This document shows, piece by piece, positions 27,901 through 39,900 of a DNA stretch of 64,000 nt. A program made the translations under genes and the position numbers. How positions within the stretch are numbered: the first letter of the stretch is position 1; every line of letters begins with the position of its first letter. The notes under the pieces are model-generated. The model did no database searches and was not told where the DNA came from. It saw only the letters and a program-made list of their open reading frames with translations. The stretch covers positions 48,676,828-48,740,827 of the forward strand of contig NC_133970.1 of assembly GCF_031877795.1 (NCBI RefSeq), written 5' to 3'. Origin of the DNA: Strix aluco. Taxonomy: Eukaryota; Chordata; Aves; Strigiformes; Strigidae.

Positions 27901-30900
27901 CCTTTGAGTACCATGTGTGGGGGAAAACAAAAGAAAATAATCAAAATTGTCTTCATGTAACAAAGCGGTAGAATGAAGCTGACTTTTTATTTCATCATCT
28001 TATTTTCAGATACATGCTCACTGAATGTTTTCAAAAATACAAATTCAATATTAAATACTTAATGTTGGTGCTTTTCAAGTTCAAAGTAGCTAAAAACTTA
28101 AAAAAACCCACTTTATTTTTTTTTGTTCTCTTCTAGCACCCATTAATGCCACAGTTTCATAATCAGAGGAGAGCTAGCATGCTGCTGAAAGCAGCAATAT
28201 TATGCTTTCCTTCAGCAGGTTAATTTTGTCACTGTGCTATGCTTTTTTTCATGCTGGCTCAAGACTATGTGCATCCTCATAGCAAATGGGATCAGAGAAT
28301 GAATCTGGGATAAAACTTAACATATTGTAGTGGACTTTTTTTCATCCAGACTGGTTCCCTGATCCCTGTTAATACTGAAATGCCAGGTCAAGGAGGAAGG
28401 TGTTGGGTGGGTTGAGTGGTTAGACAGACATTTCAGTGCTGATTTATGCTGACTTTAAACTGATTGCAAAACCACAGCACAAAAAAACTCAACTTGTTAA
28501 ACTTGCAGTTTAAATCCTCCTTTTTCTTTTCTTCAGAAAGATTTCCAGACATTGACTGACATAGGTTAGATAATAGAGGGTCTTGAGGGTTGTTTTGGGG
28601 GGGGGGTTATGGGGAGTGTGTGTGTATTTTCTGTTGTTTTTCAGGGCTGGGAGAAAAATAGTTCTAACATTTCCTCAATGTTAAGCAGCAAAATAATAAT
28701 TTTTAAAGTCTGAACCAAAGTCTGCTGAGGTCACTGGTAAGCTTTCTGTTGACTTTCTGGCCTTTGGATCAAACTTTTCACCCCCTTCTCTCCATCCCTT
28801 CCTCCTCCAAAACAGTGTTTGATGAATAGAACTTCCAATATTTGTGCAGCGGTTGGAATATCTAAAAGTATAAAAAGTAATTATTATTATTTACATTTTA
28901 TGCTTGTTTTCAAAATTATGCCCTCTAAATTTACTCTATTCTTCTGAGGTTTTTTAAAAAAAAAGAAAAGTAGTTATATTAAATAATATACCAAAGGAGA
29001 ATGTGTTGTAATCTTGTGCATTGTGGCAGCAACATAAATCCCATTACTAACAGAGCTAGATGTTTATAATTATCTGGTTTATGTGTACTGCTGCAGGATG
29101 GCTGCACTCAACAAGTATATGCAATGACTTTCTTGGATGTTTCTGAAGGATATTTGCAAAGAATGAAGATGTGCAAAGCATAGGCTCCTTGCACTATATG
29201 TGTGGTACATTCCACTTGTGCCAGATTGTTAACTGGGATCTTTAAATGTTCTGAGCTTACACTGCAAAGTGGTTTTTTCCTCTCAGAGTCTGGAAAGAGC
29301 AGTGAAAGAAAAGGCGGTCGATCTCGTTCCCATTCTCGTTCTGAATCCAGGTCTAGTTCAAAATCCCGATCTAGAAGGAAAAGATCAAACTCAAAACACA
29401 GGTAGGTATGTTTTTTATTTTGGACTAAGAGATCATACTGGGGTTTTTTTTTGATTGGTGGTGGTTACTGAGATTTCTTACTGAGTTACGAGAGAAGTAT
29501 CCCTGTAGAGAAGATTAGTAACTTACACTGACCAGATCAGAGTAACTAGGAAATTTGTCTCTGAACAGATACTCTTTCCCTCTAAATGCTAAATGTTTTC
29601 AGGATTACTTTCAGGTAAAACATACTAGAAGGTACTTTTTGTGCCATGTAGCATAACCATTTCTGTGGTTTCATGGTACATTTTGTGCTATGTAGCATAA
29701 TTTCATTTTGTGACCACTGTATTTTAAAATGAAATAGTTATCTCTGTTTTGTGGATGGAACATTTAGTTTACACCCTGAACAGATAGGCTGGCTGGTTTT
29801 GCTGGTAGAAAGTTCCTGCTGTCCTGAACTTCTAAACATCTAGTTAACAAATGCAGTATTTATATTTACTGTACTGTAAATGTAAAGCTATATCTTTTTT
29901 AAAAGCCAGAAGAAAAAGGCTTTAGGGGCAGTTTTTCATTCTTCAGAGTTTGTTTGCTTTGCTAATTTGTTCAGTTCTGAAACAGGCTTTGAAATATAGG
30001 AGGAAATAAGATTACTAGATCACCCTTAAATTTTACCCATTGAGATTTTTTTCCAAGAATGAGACAGTCTTGCTATGTGAGACTTACAAATGCTTCCTGA
30101 AATGGTTCAATGTCAGGAATGTCTTCTGATCATTTACATAATCAATCTAAAGATATTTGGCTTCATTAAGTATCAAAAAAAAACCAAACCAAAACTCAAT
30201 GTATTTGATAGCTTACACTTTAAAAAGGTGAGTGTTGTCAGTGTTGCAACAGCAGCACTGTTGCATTCTTTCATCCATTGTCTTTTAACAGGGCAACTAG
30301 AGTCCTTTTACATACAGAAAAGCTGGCTAGAGGAACACACCACATCAGTTGTACTACCAAACAAATATGATTTAAGTGTAGGCTTCAGTTTTGTAATAGT
30401 GTTACACAGTACATGTTATCTAATGACATCAAAACATTGGGTACCTTTTTAATGCAAGGAGAATCATTTGTTCATTTCTTTATTGCTTGCTTCTCTTCTG
30501 TTTCTTTAACTCAGGACATAACTGAAAAACAGTCTTTTTTTGTGTAACACTGCAGTAATCTCGGTGCTATTTTGTAGTGACACAAACCAAATTGATTTTT
30601 AGAAGATAAATTTACTTTTTTTTTACTTGCAGAAAACCTGTGCTTTAATCAATTGATGATAGTAATACATATATTTTTTAAAAAATATATTTTACCACTG
30701 TTACTATCAGGTTTGAGAACATGCTGAAAAAAGGCCAGTCTGATCTGTTGAGGCAACTTCATCCCTAAGAATAAACTGTCCATGCCACTTTGCAGTTTTA
30801 TTGTTTTATAAAACCCCCAAATCGCTTTCATCTCTATGATATAAAATTTATTCAAGGTCTTATTTGGACTAAATTGTAATTAATTTTCCCTGTAATTAGT

Positions 30901-33900
30901 TTATATTTCCACACTGATACGTGGAGCAAAGCTGTAGGTAAAAAATCATTGCCTCTCCTCTTGTGGTATATCTTACTCTGTGTGTCTTGAGCTGCAGAAG
31001 ACAGGTGGAGCTGGTATTTTTTGTATCTCCCTGTTCTTCAGGCTTTATTGATTAATACACATTAATTTCTGTCTTTGGTAAGTTTAACTTCATCGTACCT
31101 TAACCTCTCAGGCAAAGTATCCAATGATGTGTTCTTTTGAAACTTACTGTTCAAATTCAGCTTTTTATTTTTGTTTTCCTAGGGAATATGATCTTCCAAA
31201 TATAGGTAATATTTTTTGGGGAAAAAAAGTATAGTAATTTTTAAAAGTCTTGTTTTCTTCATCAAATCTGAGACTGTACTATATATGTTTCTCAGACTTT
31301 AATTGGATTTTTATTGGAGTATCTGCACACTATTTGCATTCATTATTTATCGTGTAGTAAATACTCGTTCCTTTTCTTGAGAACTCTTATAATTCAAATC
31401 CATGCTAACATATCCTTTCAACTGAAAAGGTAACTTGACTAAATGCTGAACCAGACATAGTGGGGTTCTTTTTATTTTTTTAAAGTTCAATTGAATTGTT
31501 AGGCTGGAGAACAAAGAGGCCAGTTAAAGCCCTCTTTCTTCATTGACCAAGACTGCAATAAGTGACTGGGCCTGGAAAAGAAAAAAAATGTAACTTAATT
31601 ATTTTTACAAGCTATTAGAAATTGTCTATAGTAATTTTATGCACTAGATTTACTAAGGACAGTTATCCTAATATGATATTAATTTATATTTTTCCAGAAT
31701 ATTCATGGAAGTTATGAAACATCAGTATTACATAAATGGTGCATTGTTTCAAAGGAGAGCATGTGCACCTGGTGAAGCTTAAAGTATCTGTATTTACAAA
31801 AATGTTGGTAGGCAGTATATTACTGAGGTGTAACTATATAATTTTATATAGTGAGGCAAGATTTATGTGTGGTTTTTCCCTTCTTGGTTGACCTAATTTT
31901 TATGAAGTTTCAATATTGAAGTATTTTTCTTCTGGCGTTTTTCATATAAAAGTAGATCTGGCAACAGATCTCTCTCAAGACACAAGGACAGACGCAGATC
32001 CAGAAGTCCCCTGAAAAAACGGTCTAGATCTAGGGAAAGGCAGAAATCAAGAAGTCACTCTCATTCTTGGTGAGTTCAGTTCTGAAGAAATTATACTGTT
32101 CTTAGCACACAGTACAAAGTTTTTGAAAAAAAAAATCTAACAAACCTTTTAGGTGATGGCAAAGGATGGAATCTCTAAATGCTTTAGCCTGTCCCTAGGC
32201 TTTGTTTGTGGGACAAAAGAATAGAAAGTCAATTTTTATGCTAAGTGTACTGGTTTTGGCTGGCTGGCATATAGTTAATTTTCTTCATAGTAAACTCATA
32301 TCATGCCTATGGGGGTTAACCACAACACTGAGGTACCTAAACTTTGATACCAATGTCTAGTCTATATTTATACCAATGTGCAAGCTGATTGAAAATAGGT
32401 AATTTTAATTGTCAGACTTTAACCAACGGATTAGGTATGCTCCGTGTAGCCCGTGCAACACACAAAAAAGTGGATGATGCTTTTTCAACCTTCTCAACAG
32501 ATATAGATTGGATTCAGGTTAAACTTGAGCCCATGTTCTGAGAATATGTATAAAGTTTTTGTGCACGAGCTTTTATTTTTGCCTTTGGCTATTTCATATT
32601 GGCCATGCACTGTTGTAGGCACAAACGCATATGTTTGTTATGGGGCATATTTACATTTCAGGATCTAATATGACTATATTTTACCTAGTTATTAATTTTT
32701 AAGTCTGATTGTCTAATTATTGAACTGAAATTCCAACAAGATAATTCCTTTATCTCCTTGGATGATAACATAATTTTCTGAGGGATGAAATAGTGAATAT
32801 TCACAAAACAAAAGTGCCTATGAAAGTCGCTTCATGAATAGAAGCCTTGGTACTTTTCTTTCTGTTTCATCTCTGTAATTCCCCTGACTCTTAAAGGGAG
32901 CTTTATACTTAGGTTGTGCAGTTGTCTCTTGTTTTCTGAGGGGAAATGTTTTGTGGGAAAGAGAACTGCAGATCTGTGGACCTCAGTGGGAACAGTTAGG
33001 AGTAGGCTACATAGCTGGGCTTTGTTGATGGATCCTTTTGAATCTGCTGTTGTCTAGAGCTTCTTGAGATATCTGCTCACTGGAAGGGGCAAGTCCAATG
33101 AAATTTCTGTGATAAATAAGTGGAAGGTGCTTCTTGGGTCGTTGTGAGACCCCTTGTTATTGCAGGGAATGTGTGCTGTTTCATCTTTATGATCTTACAT
33201 TCCTTCTGTGGTACATCTAAAAGAGGTATTTGCCAAAACTTGTTGGGAACCAAAGTCTTCAGGTCACAGACCATGAAACAAGCCTACTATTTATTAGTAA
33301 CCAAACACTTCTTCCAATGAAGAAAGGTGAGGACTGTGTGTAGGGCCTTTCACATCTGGAGTCTGAGAATCTTTAAGAATCCTAGAATAGGTACCAATAC
33401 CAATAGACACAACAACTTCTGTCAGTCTGGTCCTCTTGGACATGAAAAGGCCTGGCGATCAACTACTTCTTTTGTGCTTTCTCCTGTTTTTGTCTCTGAA
33501 CAATTGTTCATTTTCATATATCCTAGAGGCAGATCTAGGAGTCATGTGTCTCTTCTCTGCCAGAAAGGAAAGATGGTTCAGAGTCTCGCACTTCCAAATA
33601 ATCCTTTACCAAAATATAATCTTCCAGCCAAAGCTGTGATCTAATAACATTTTATAATTACTATTTTTCAACAGAAACATGTATTTTCTCTTGAACAATT
33701 ACTGTATGTTAAAGAGTTAGTTGTACCTTTTATTGGAAAGTTCAAAGATTAATTTAATGGATTTCTGTTTGGCTTTTCACAGGGACAAGAAAAGAGACAA
33801 AGAAAAGGAGAAAGATAGAGACCGAAACAGAGAGAAGGAGAGAGACCGGGACAGAGACAAAGAAAGGGAAAGAGAGCGAGATAAAGAAAGAAACGGGGAG

Positions 33901-36900
33901 AAAGAGCAAAACAAAGGTCGAGAGAGAGCCAGAGACAAGGATAGGGACAGGGAAAAGGACGAGAAAGAGGTAGACCAGAACAAGGAAAAAGATGATGTTG
34001 AGAAAGAGGGGGAGAAGGACAGAGAGAAGATTAAGGACAAGGAGGGAGATAAGGACAGAGGGGACAAAGAGAAGGAAAAAGATGAGGATAAGAAGGAGCA
34101 AGAAAGAGAAAAAGAGAAGAAGAAAGAGAAGATACCCAGAACACCCCCAAGAAGCTACAGCTCTTCAAGAAGATCTCGTAGCTCCAGCAGGTTTGTTAGA
34201 ATTTTTTCATGCTTTTTTGGACTTGTCAGTAGAGTGACGCACCATTAAAATGCGCATCCTAATTTTTATGTATCAATATCACCATGTCGCTTATTAATTC
34301 ACTTTGTAATTTTTGTTTTGTAGATTACCCTATAAAGTCTGTTAAAAAGATGCTTGATAGAAAATAGTTTCTTGTTGGGCAGCTGCTGCTTGCCTTTCAC
34401 ATAACTGTATAGTATAGTCCTTGAGGACAGTAAGTAGATGGTTCTTATACCTTTTCTCTGTGTTGGAGTCATCCAAAAGTTATGATAGAGGGACATCTTT
34501 GTCCCGATGGAAGTTTGAGTCACTGTTACATAGTTCCTTGGTTACTTACATACTGTACAGTGTTGGTCTGTAGAGCAATTGTTGGGTTTACTGTAATGGT
34601 TTAGCCCCTGCCGGGGTCTGAGACCACGCGGCTGCTGCCTCTCCCCCACAAAGGGAGTGAAATACAAAGCCCCAAGACTGAAATAAGGAAAGGTTTAATA
34701 CAACAATGCAATAGCAACACAACAAACAACAACAATAACAATAACAGTAATAGTGATAGCAATGAACAGAGCAAAATAGCTACCAAATACAGCAGTGAGA
34801 GGAGCAGATGTACAAAACCACGAGTGCACCGCGCTCCCGCGCCAGGAAATGTGACCTGCCAGGATGTGACGTCCGCATGGTATCTGAATAACCCCGGCTA
34901 GAGCTCCCCCCCACTGCTGGGGAAACTTAACCCTATCCTGGTTAAACCAGGACATTTACAAACAGTTGGGTGGTAGTATTTGCCACTTAGCCATCTTAAG
35001 GATGGTGGGCAATGAATTTTCTTGGCTGGATGGCTGAACAGCAGGAAGCAAGCATGTCATTTGGCTGGCTAGCCATTCAGAAAGTGAACATATCTCAGCT
35101 GGAAGATAAGGATACCTTGTTTAGCTGGTTAAATGGCCAGATACAAGTAAAATTTAACATTCCTTAACCATGCTGATGGTAAACAGCAAAGCATTCATGG
35201 TTAATCTAGCTGTTGTTTTTGCCTCTGAGGGAGGGTAAACTGGGTAGAAGTCTGGATAAATTCAGTACAGCAAAAGGAGGCTGTGAGATTGATTATAAGC
35301 TCTGTAAGTGAACTAACTCAGGTATATTATAAAAGTGTTGCAGCTAACTTAAATTCAGAAGCTTTGGTGGAAAAAGTCCTTTCTGAATACCTCAGCAATT
35401 ACGGAGTTCAGTAATATCACGTGTCAAATTTAGATACCAAATTTTATCTGTTACCTTGAGAGAATGAAATGCTGGATGAATTGGGAAAAGTTCTATGTAT
35501 TATCATCACTTCCCTGGACAAAGGCAAAATTTCCATAGCCCTCAAAACTCAGGAGTTCATGGTTCATATAATGCAGAAAAGACTGTAATGGTTTCTGAAC
35601 ATTCTGTTTGGGTTATATGAAATGTCCATGTTGTTTTGGAGATTTATGGGCAAAATACTGTGGCTTCTTCAAGCATATGCAGCTTCCTGTTTTAATGCAT
35701 TGTTAACATTATTTCATGGGTTGAATACCTGCACAGAGTAGAGAGAGTTTTGTCAGCTTTGAAAACATAACATTTTCTGCCTGTATGCCACAGGAGTGTT
35801 GAATTAGATAAGTATTTGTGGTGGGTTGACCCTGGCTGGCCACCAGGTGCCCACTAAGCTGCTCTATCACTCCCCCTCCTCAGCTGGACAGGGGATAGAA
35901 AAATATAACAAAAGGTTTGTGGGTCGAGCTAAGGACAGGGAGAGATCACTCAGCAATTACCGTCAAAGGCAAAACAGACTCGACTTGGGGAAATTAGTTT
36001 AATTTATTGCCAATCAAATCAGAGTAGGATAATGAGAAAATAAAAACTAAATCTTAAAACACCTTCCCCCCACCCCTCCCTTCTTCCTAGGCTCAGCTTT
36101 GCTCCCAATTTCTCTACTTTCTCCCCCCCAGCAGCACAGGGGGGCAGGGGATGGGGGTTGTGCTCAGTTCATCACCCGTTGTCTCTGCCGCTCCTTCCTC
36201 CTCACCCTCTTCCCCTGCTCCAGCGTGGGGTCCCTCCCATGGAGACAGTCCTCCACAAACTTCTCCAACGTGGGTCCTTCCCACGGGCTGCGGTTCTTCA
36301 TGAACTGCTCCGGCGTGGGTCCTCTGCACAGGGTGCAGTCAGTCCTTCAGGGACAGACTGCTCCAGCGTGGGTCCCCCACGGGGTCACAGCCTCCTTCGG
36401 GCATCCCCCTGCTCCAGCGTGGGGTCCCCCCCAGGCTGCAGGTGGATTCTGCTCCCCCGGTGACCTCCCTGGGTGCGGGGCACAGCTGCCTCACCAAGGG
36501 CTGCCCCACGGGCTGCCGGGGAATCTCTGCTCCGGTGCCTGGAGCACCTCCTGCCCCTCCTTCTGCCCTGCCCTGGGTGCCTGCAGGGTTGTTGCTCTCA
36601 CACATTCTCACTCCTCTCTCCAGCTGCAGTTGCGCAGCAGTTTTTTCTCCTTCTCAAATATGGTCTCCCAGAGGCGCTACCACCGTTGCTGGTGGGCTCG
36701 GCCTTGGCCAGTGGTGGGTCCATCTCGGAGCCAGCTGGCACTGGCTCTGTCGGACATGGGGGCAGCTTCTGGCAGCTTCTGTCACAGCCCGGACTGGAAG
36801 CCCAGAGAATCGCAACAGTTCTGTGATCCCCTCGGGTTAAATTAAGGTGAAACGACACCAAACGACTGGTTAAAATGTTTTACTTGCGGTAGAAAGCAAT

Positions 36901-39900
36901 TTAAACTTGGAAAAGGGTAATAAGCAATGTGGTCTCTTATAAATCTATAAGAAAGAAAAGAAAAAGAAAGAAAAAGAAAGAAAAAGAAAGGAGAGGAGAG
37001 GGTCAAAGCAATCCAGATCAGCACCCCTGGATCCAGATCTGTCTCAGGTGGTGGGTGCACACCCAGCAAAGTTTCTGTCGCCTTTTAAGCTCATCTTATC
37101 AGCTGATTAGCATACTAGACGAGGAGGGGCAGGGATTCCACAAACTCATTCCCATGAGAGACGAGGAAAAGGTGGAGCAGGGGTTCTGCGCATGCGTTGG
37201 GGGGAATGGGGTGCACCACCCCTTGTCCAATTGAGTCGGTGGTTGTACTCACCCTGCCCACCTTTGGTTTTTCCTCTGTTCCCACAGATTTTTGCTGACT
37301 TCATACTTCTTGAGCAGTCATCCCACTCTTGGGGCAGAAATGCTCACCTCTTATCAGTTCTTGTCACCTCTTTGGGCTTACACAGTGGAGCCAGTGATTA
37401 GCAGTCCTTGTGCTTGAGGGGAAACATTTGGTTTCACTCGGTCCAGTTTCCCCCCTTTGAGGCTTATCTAAGGAGCTTGTCAGTACAACTGTAAGGGAGT
37501 GGGGGGGCATCCTTCCGTACACTCCTGCTTCCTTGGGGGACATTCCTTAGACTAATCACAAAGGCCACAGCTGGTCCTTGAGGTTTTCTGTGTCGATGAA
37601 TGTTTGAGGCATTACTTCCTTCAGTTCCTTACAGCTTCTCACAGAAGCCACCTCTGTAGCCCCCTCTTCTGCTACCAAAACCTTGCCACATAAGCCCAAT
37701 ACAGAAATGTGTAGCTTATATAAGAGCTTTGGTGGAAGACCCAGTTGCTAATGCCGAATAGCAAGTGTAGTTAGCTGGATGTTACAAAAAGTTCATACTC
37801 TAGTTTGCAACAGTTATGCTCCCCTTTTAAGCATCCTGCTATTTAAGAAAGCATCACAGAATGCTCAAGTGTCATGTACTTGGGTAGAGTATTCTAGTGA
37901 AATTTAGTGCATCTCTTCTAATGGACTTGCAGTACAAAGCCCTACTTTGGTATGAAATTAATTTTTTGTACAGATGCTGTCACGTCCCGCTCAGATGAGG
38001 GAGACAAGTGACTCAGATTCGCAAAGCCCCAATGGAGCGGACAACAAGTCTCCAAGTCCAAACATTTATTAACTACCCACAATGTACTAATTGAACACAC
38101 GATAATTGGCTAAGTATATAGCGAGTTGTGGCAAGCAATACAATATGCCTTGCATTGCTTAATGGGAAACGGGAAGGAGGGAGATAGAGAGAATAGAGGA
38201 ATAGAGATCACCAGTCTGGGTTTCTGCATCGATCCCGCCAGCGAGGGTTCCAGGAGGCATCTGCCTTTTTCACTTCACTGCACTCTCCAGGCCTCCCCCT
38301 TTGCCCCCCCTCAATTTATACCCACTTTCCTTGGGTCCGTCCCCCAGGTCGACCCACATACCTACATATCCCATGTATGGGGAGGGCTCAGGAGTTTCAT
38401 GGGATGATGTAATTAGCATGATCATGTCAGCCTTCATTAGCATACTGAGGGGTGTTAACTTTAATATGCATTTTGTGGATAATGAAGCAAAGGTCATTCA
38501 CCGGACAGATGGCCCTTGAAGTTTTGGCCAGGTGCCCCAGAGCAGAGCCGTCCTGTCTCCACAGGGCTCCCTCCTCCAGCTGCATCTTGTGTTATTGGGG
38601 CAGCCTTATCAGCTTCGACCTCCACACCATCCACCCTGGGACTCAGAGTTTTGTCTTGTGAGTGTTTGAGGCATTTCTTCGATCAGCCTCAACTTTTGCT
38701 TTCTCAGGATGTTTTTCTTAGTTTCTTGCAGGCCTGGTTTCTTGTCTCTCACAGATGCCATGAAACAGGGACAGTGTTCTTTTTGAAGATGGAAGATGAG
38801 AGAAATACATGGGTTTTATATATATTTGTCATACAAGGAGAGGGTGAGAGGGCAGGGATTGTTTAGCTTGGAGAAGAGAAGGCTGAGGGGGTAACTTATC
38901 ACTGTGTATTGAATATCTGATGGGAGAGTGTGAAGAAGATGGAGCCCGACTTCTCAGTGATGGCCAGTGAGAGGGCATATATTGAAATATGGGAAATAAA
39001 AGGGTTTTTTTCTAATGTTTAAATTATGCATTTTTTGGGCAAACTGGAATCAGTTGCCCAGAGAGATTGTGGAGTCTCCATCCTTGGAGATATTAAAAAC
39101 CTGACTGGACATGGCCCTGAGTAACCTGCTCTAATTAATCCTGTTTTGGGAGGGTGGGGGTCTGGACTAGGTGGTCTCCAGAGGGTTCTTCCAGCCTCAG
39201 TAGTTCTGTTATTCTGAAAAGTATTTGTCAATAGGTCGGGCTACCAAGTCCTGGTTAGCTTGTATTTAGGGGTACTGTCCTGGTTTTGGCCAGGATAGAG
39301 TTAACTTTCCTTGGGCTGAGAGGGAGCCCAGCTGAAAGGCTGGATCCTGATGATCCTTGGAGCATTGGAAGTAAACAAGTGGCCATGTGGCAATTGGCTA
39401 CCGGCTGAGTTCAAACCACAACAGGTACTTACTTTGGTGATTGATAGTTGAAATGGTTACAAACCATTCAGGAGAAGAATATCCAACAAACTGGCATTTC
39501 AGCTGTCTGGATTTACACTGCAGCGTTGAGTTGGGACCATTTTTGAAGATGCAGATCCTTTTTCTGAAGAGTGTAAAATATTGGACAAATAGTCTTCTAT
39601 TCATCTTTTTGGAGGAAGAGGTGGAGGTGGAATAGAACATATGAGACCTTCTAAGAACTAGGTGGCAGCTCACCTTGTTTTACTAACAAACAGCATGCAA
39701 GTGCTAGAAATCAGATGGCTATTTTTGATTCCTAGCTGAAGAAAGAGGCACAGACCAGAGGAAGAGGAGAATCAGGCTCTTTTTCCAAGAGAAATCTACA
39801 GGCTTCAGTCATGCTGAACTGAAATTCCAGTGATCTTAAGCTTGTAATGTTAAGTTTTGAAGTTTGTATTGCTCAAGTTATGCCTTTTGTCTTAATGTTA

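Noticed and set aside
31182..31204. Possible 23-nt microexon with TTTTGTTTTCCTAG before it and GTAATA after it
   Set aside because: Its length breaks the SREK1 phase, and the exon 7 to exon 8 join is already correct without it.
33754..34101. Long minus-strand Leu/Val/Ser-rich frames that look like membrane proteins
   Set aside because: They are the complement of the purine-rich K/E/R/D-coding SREK1 exon 9; composition alone keeps these frames open.
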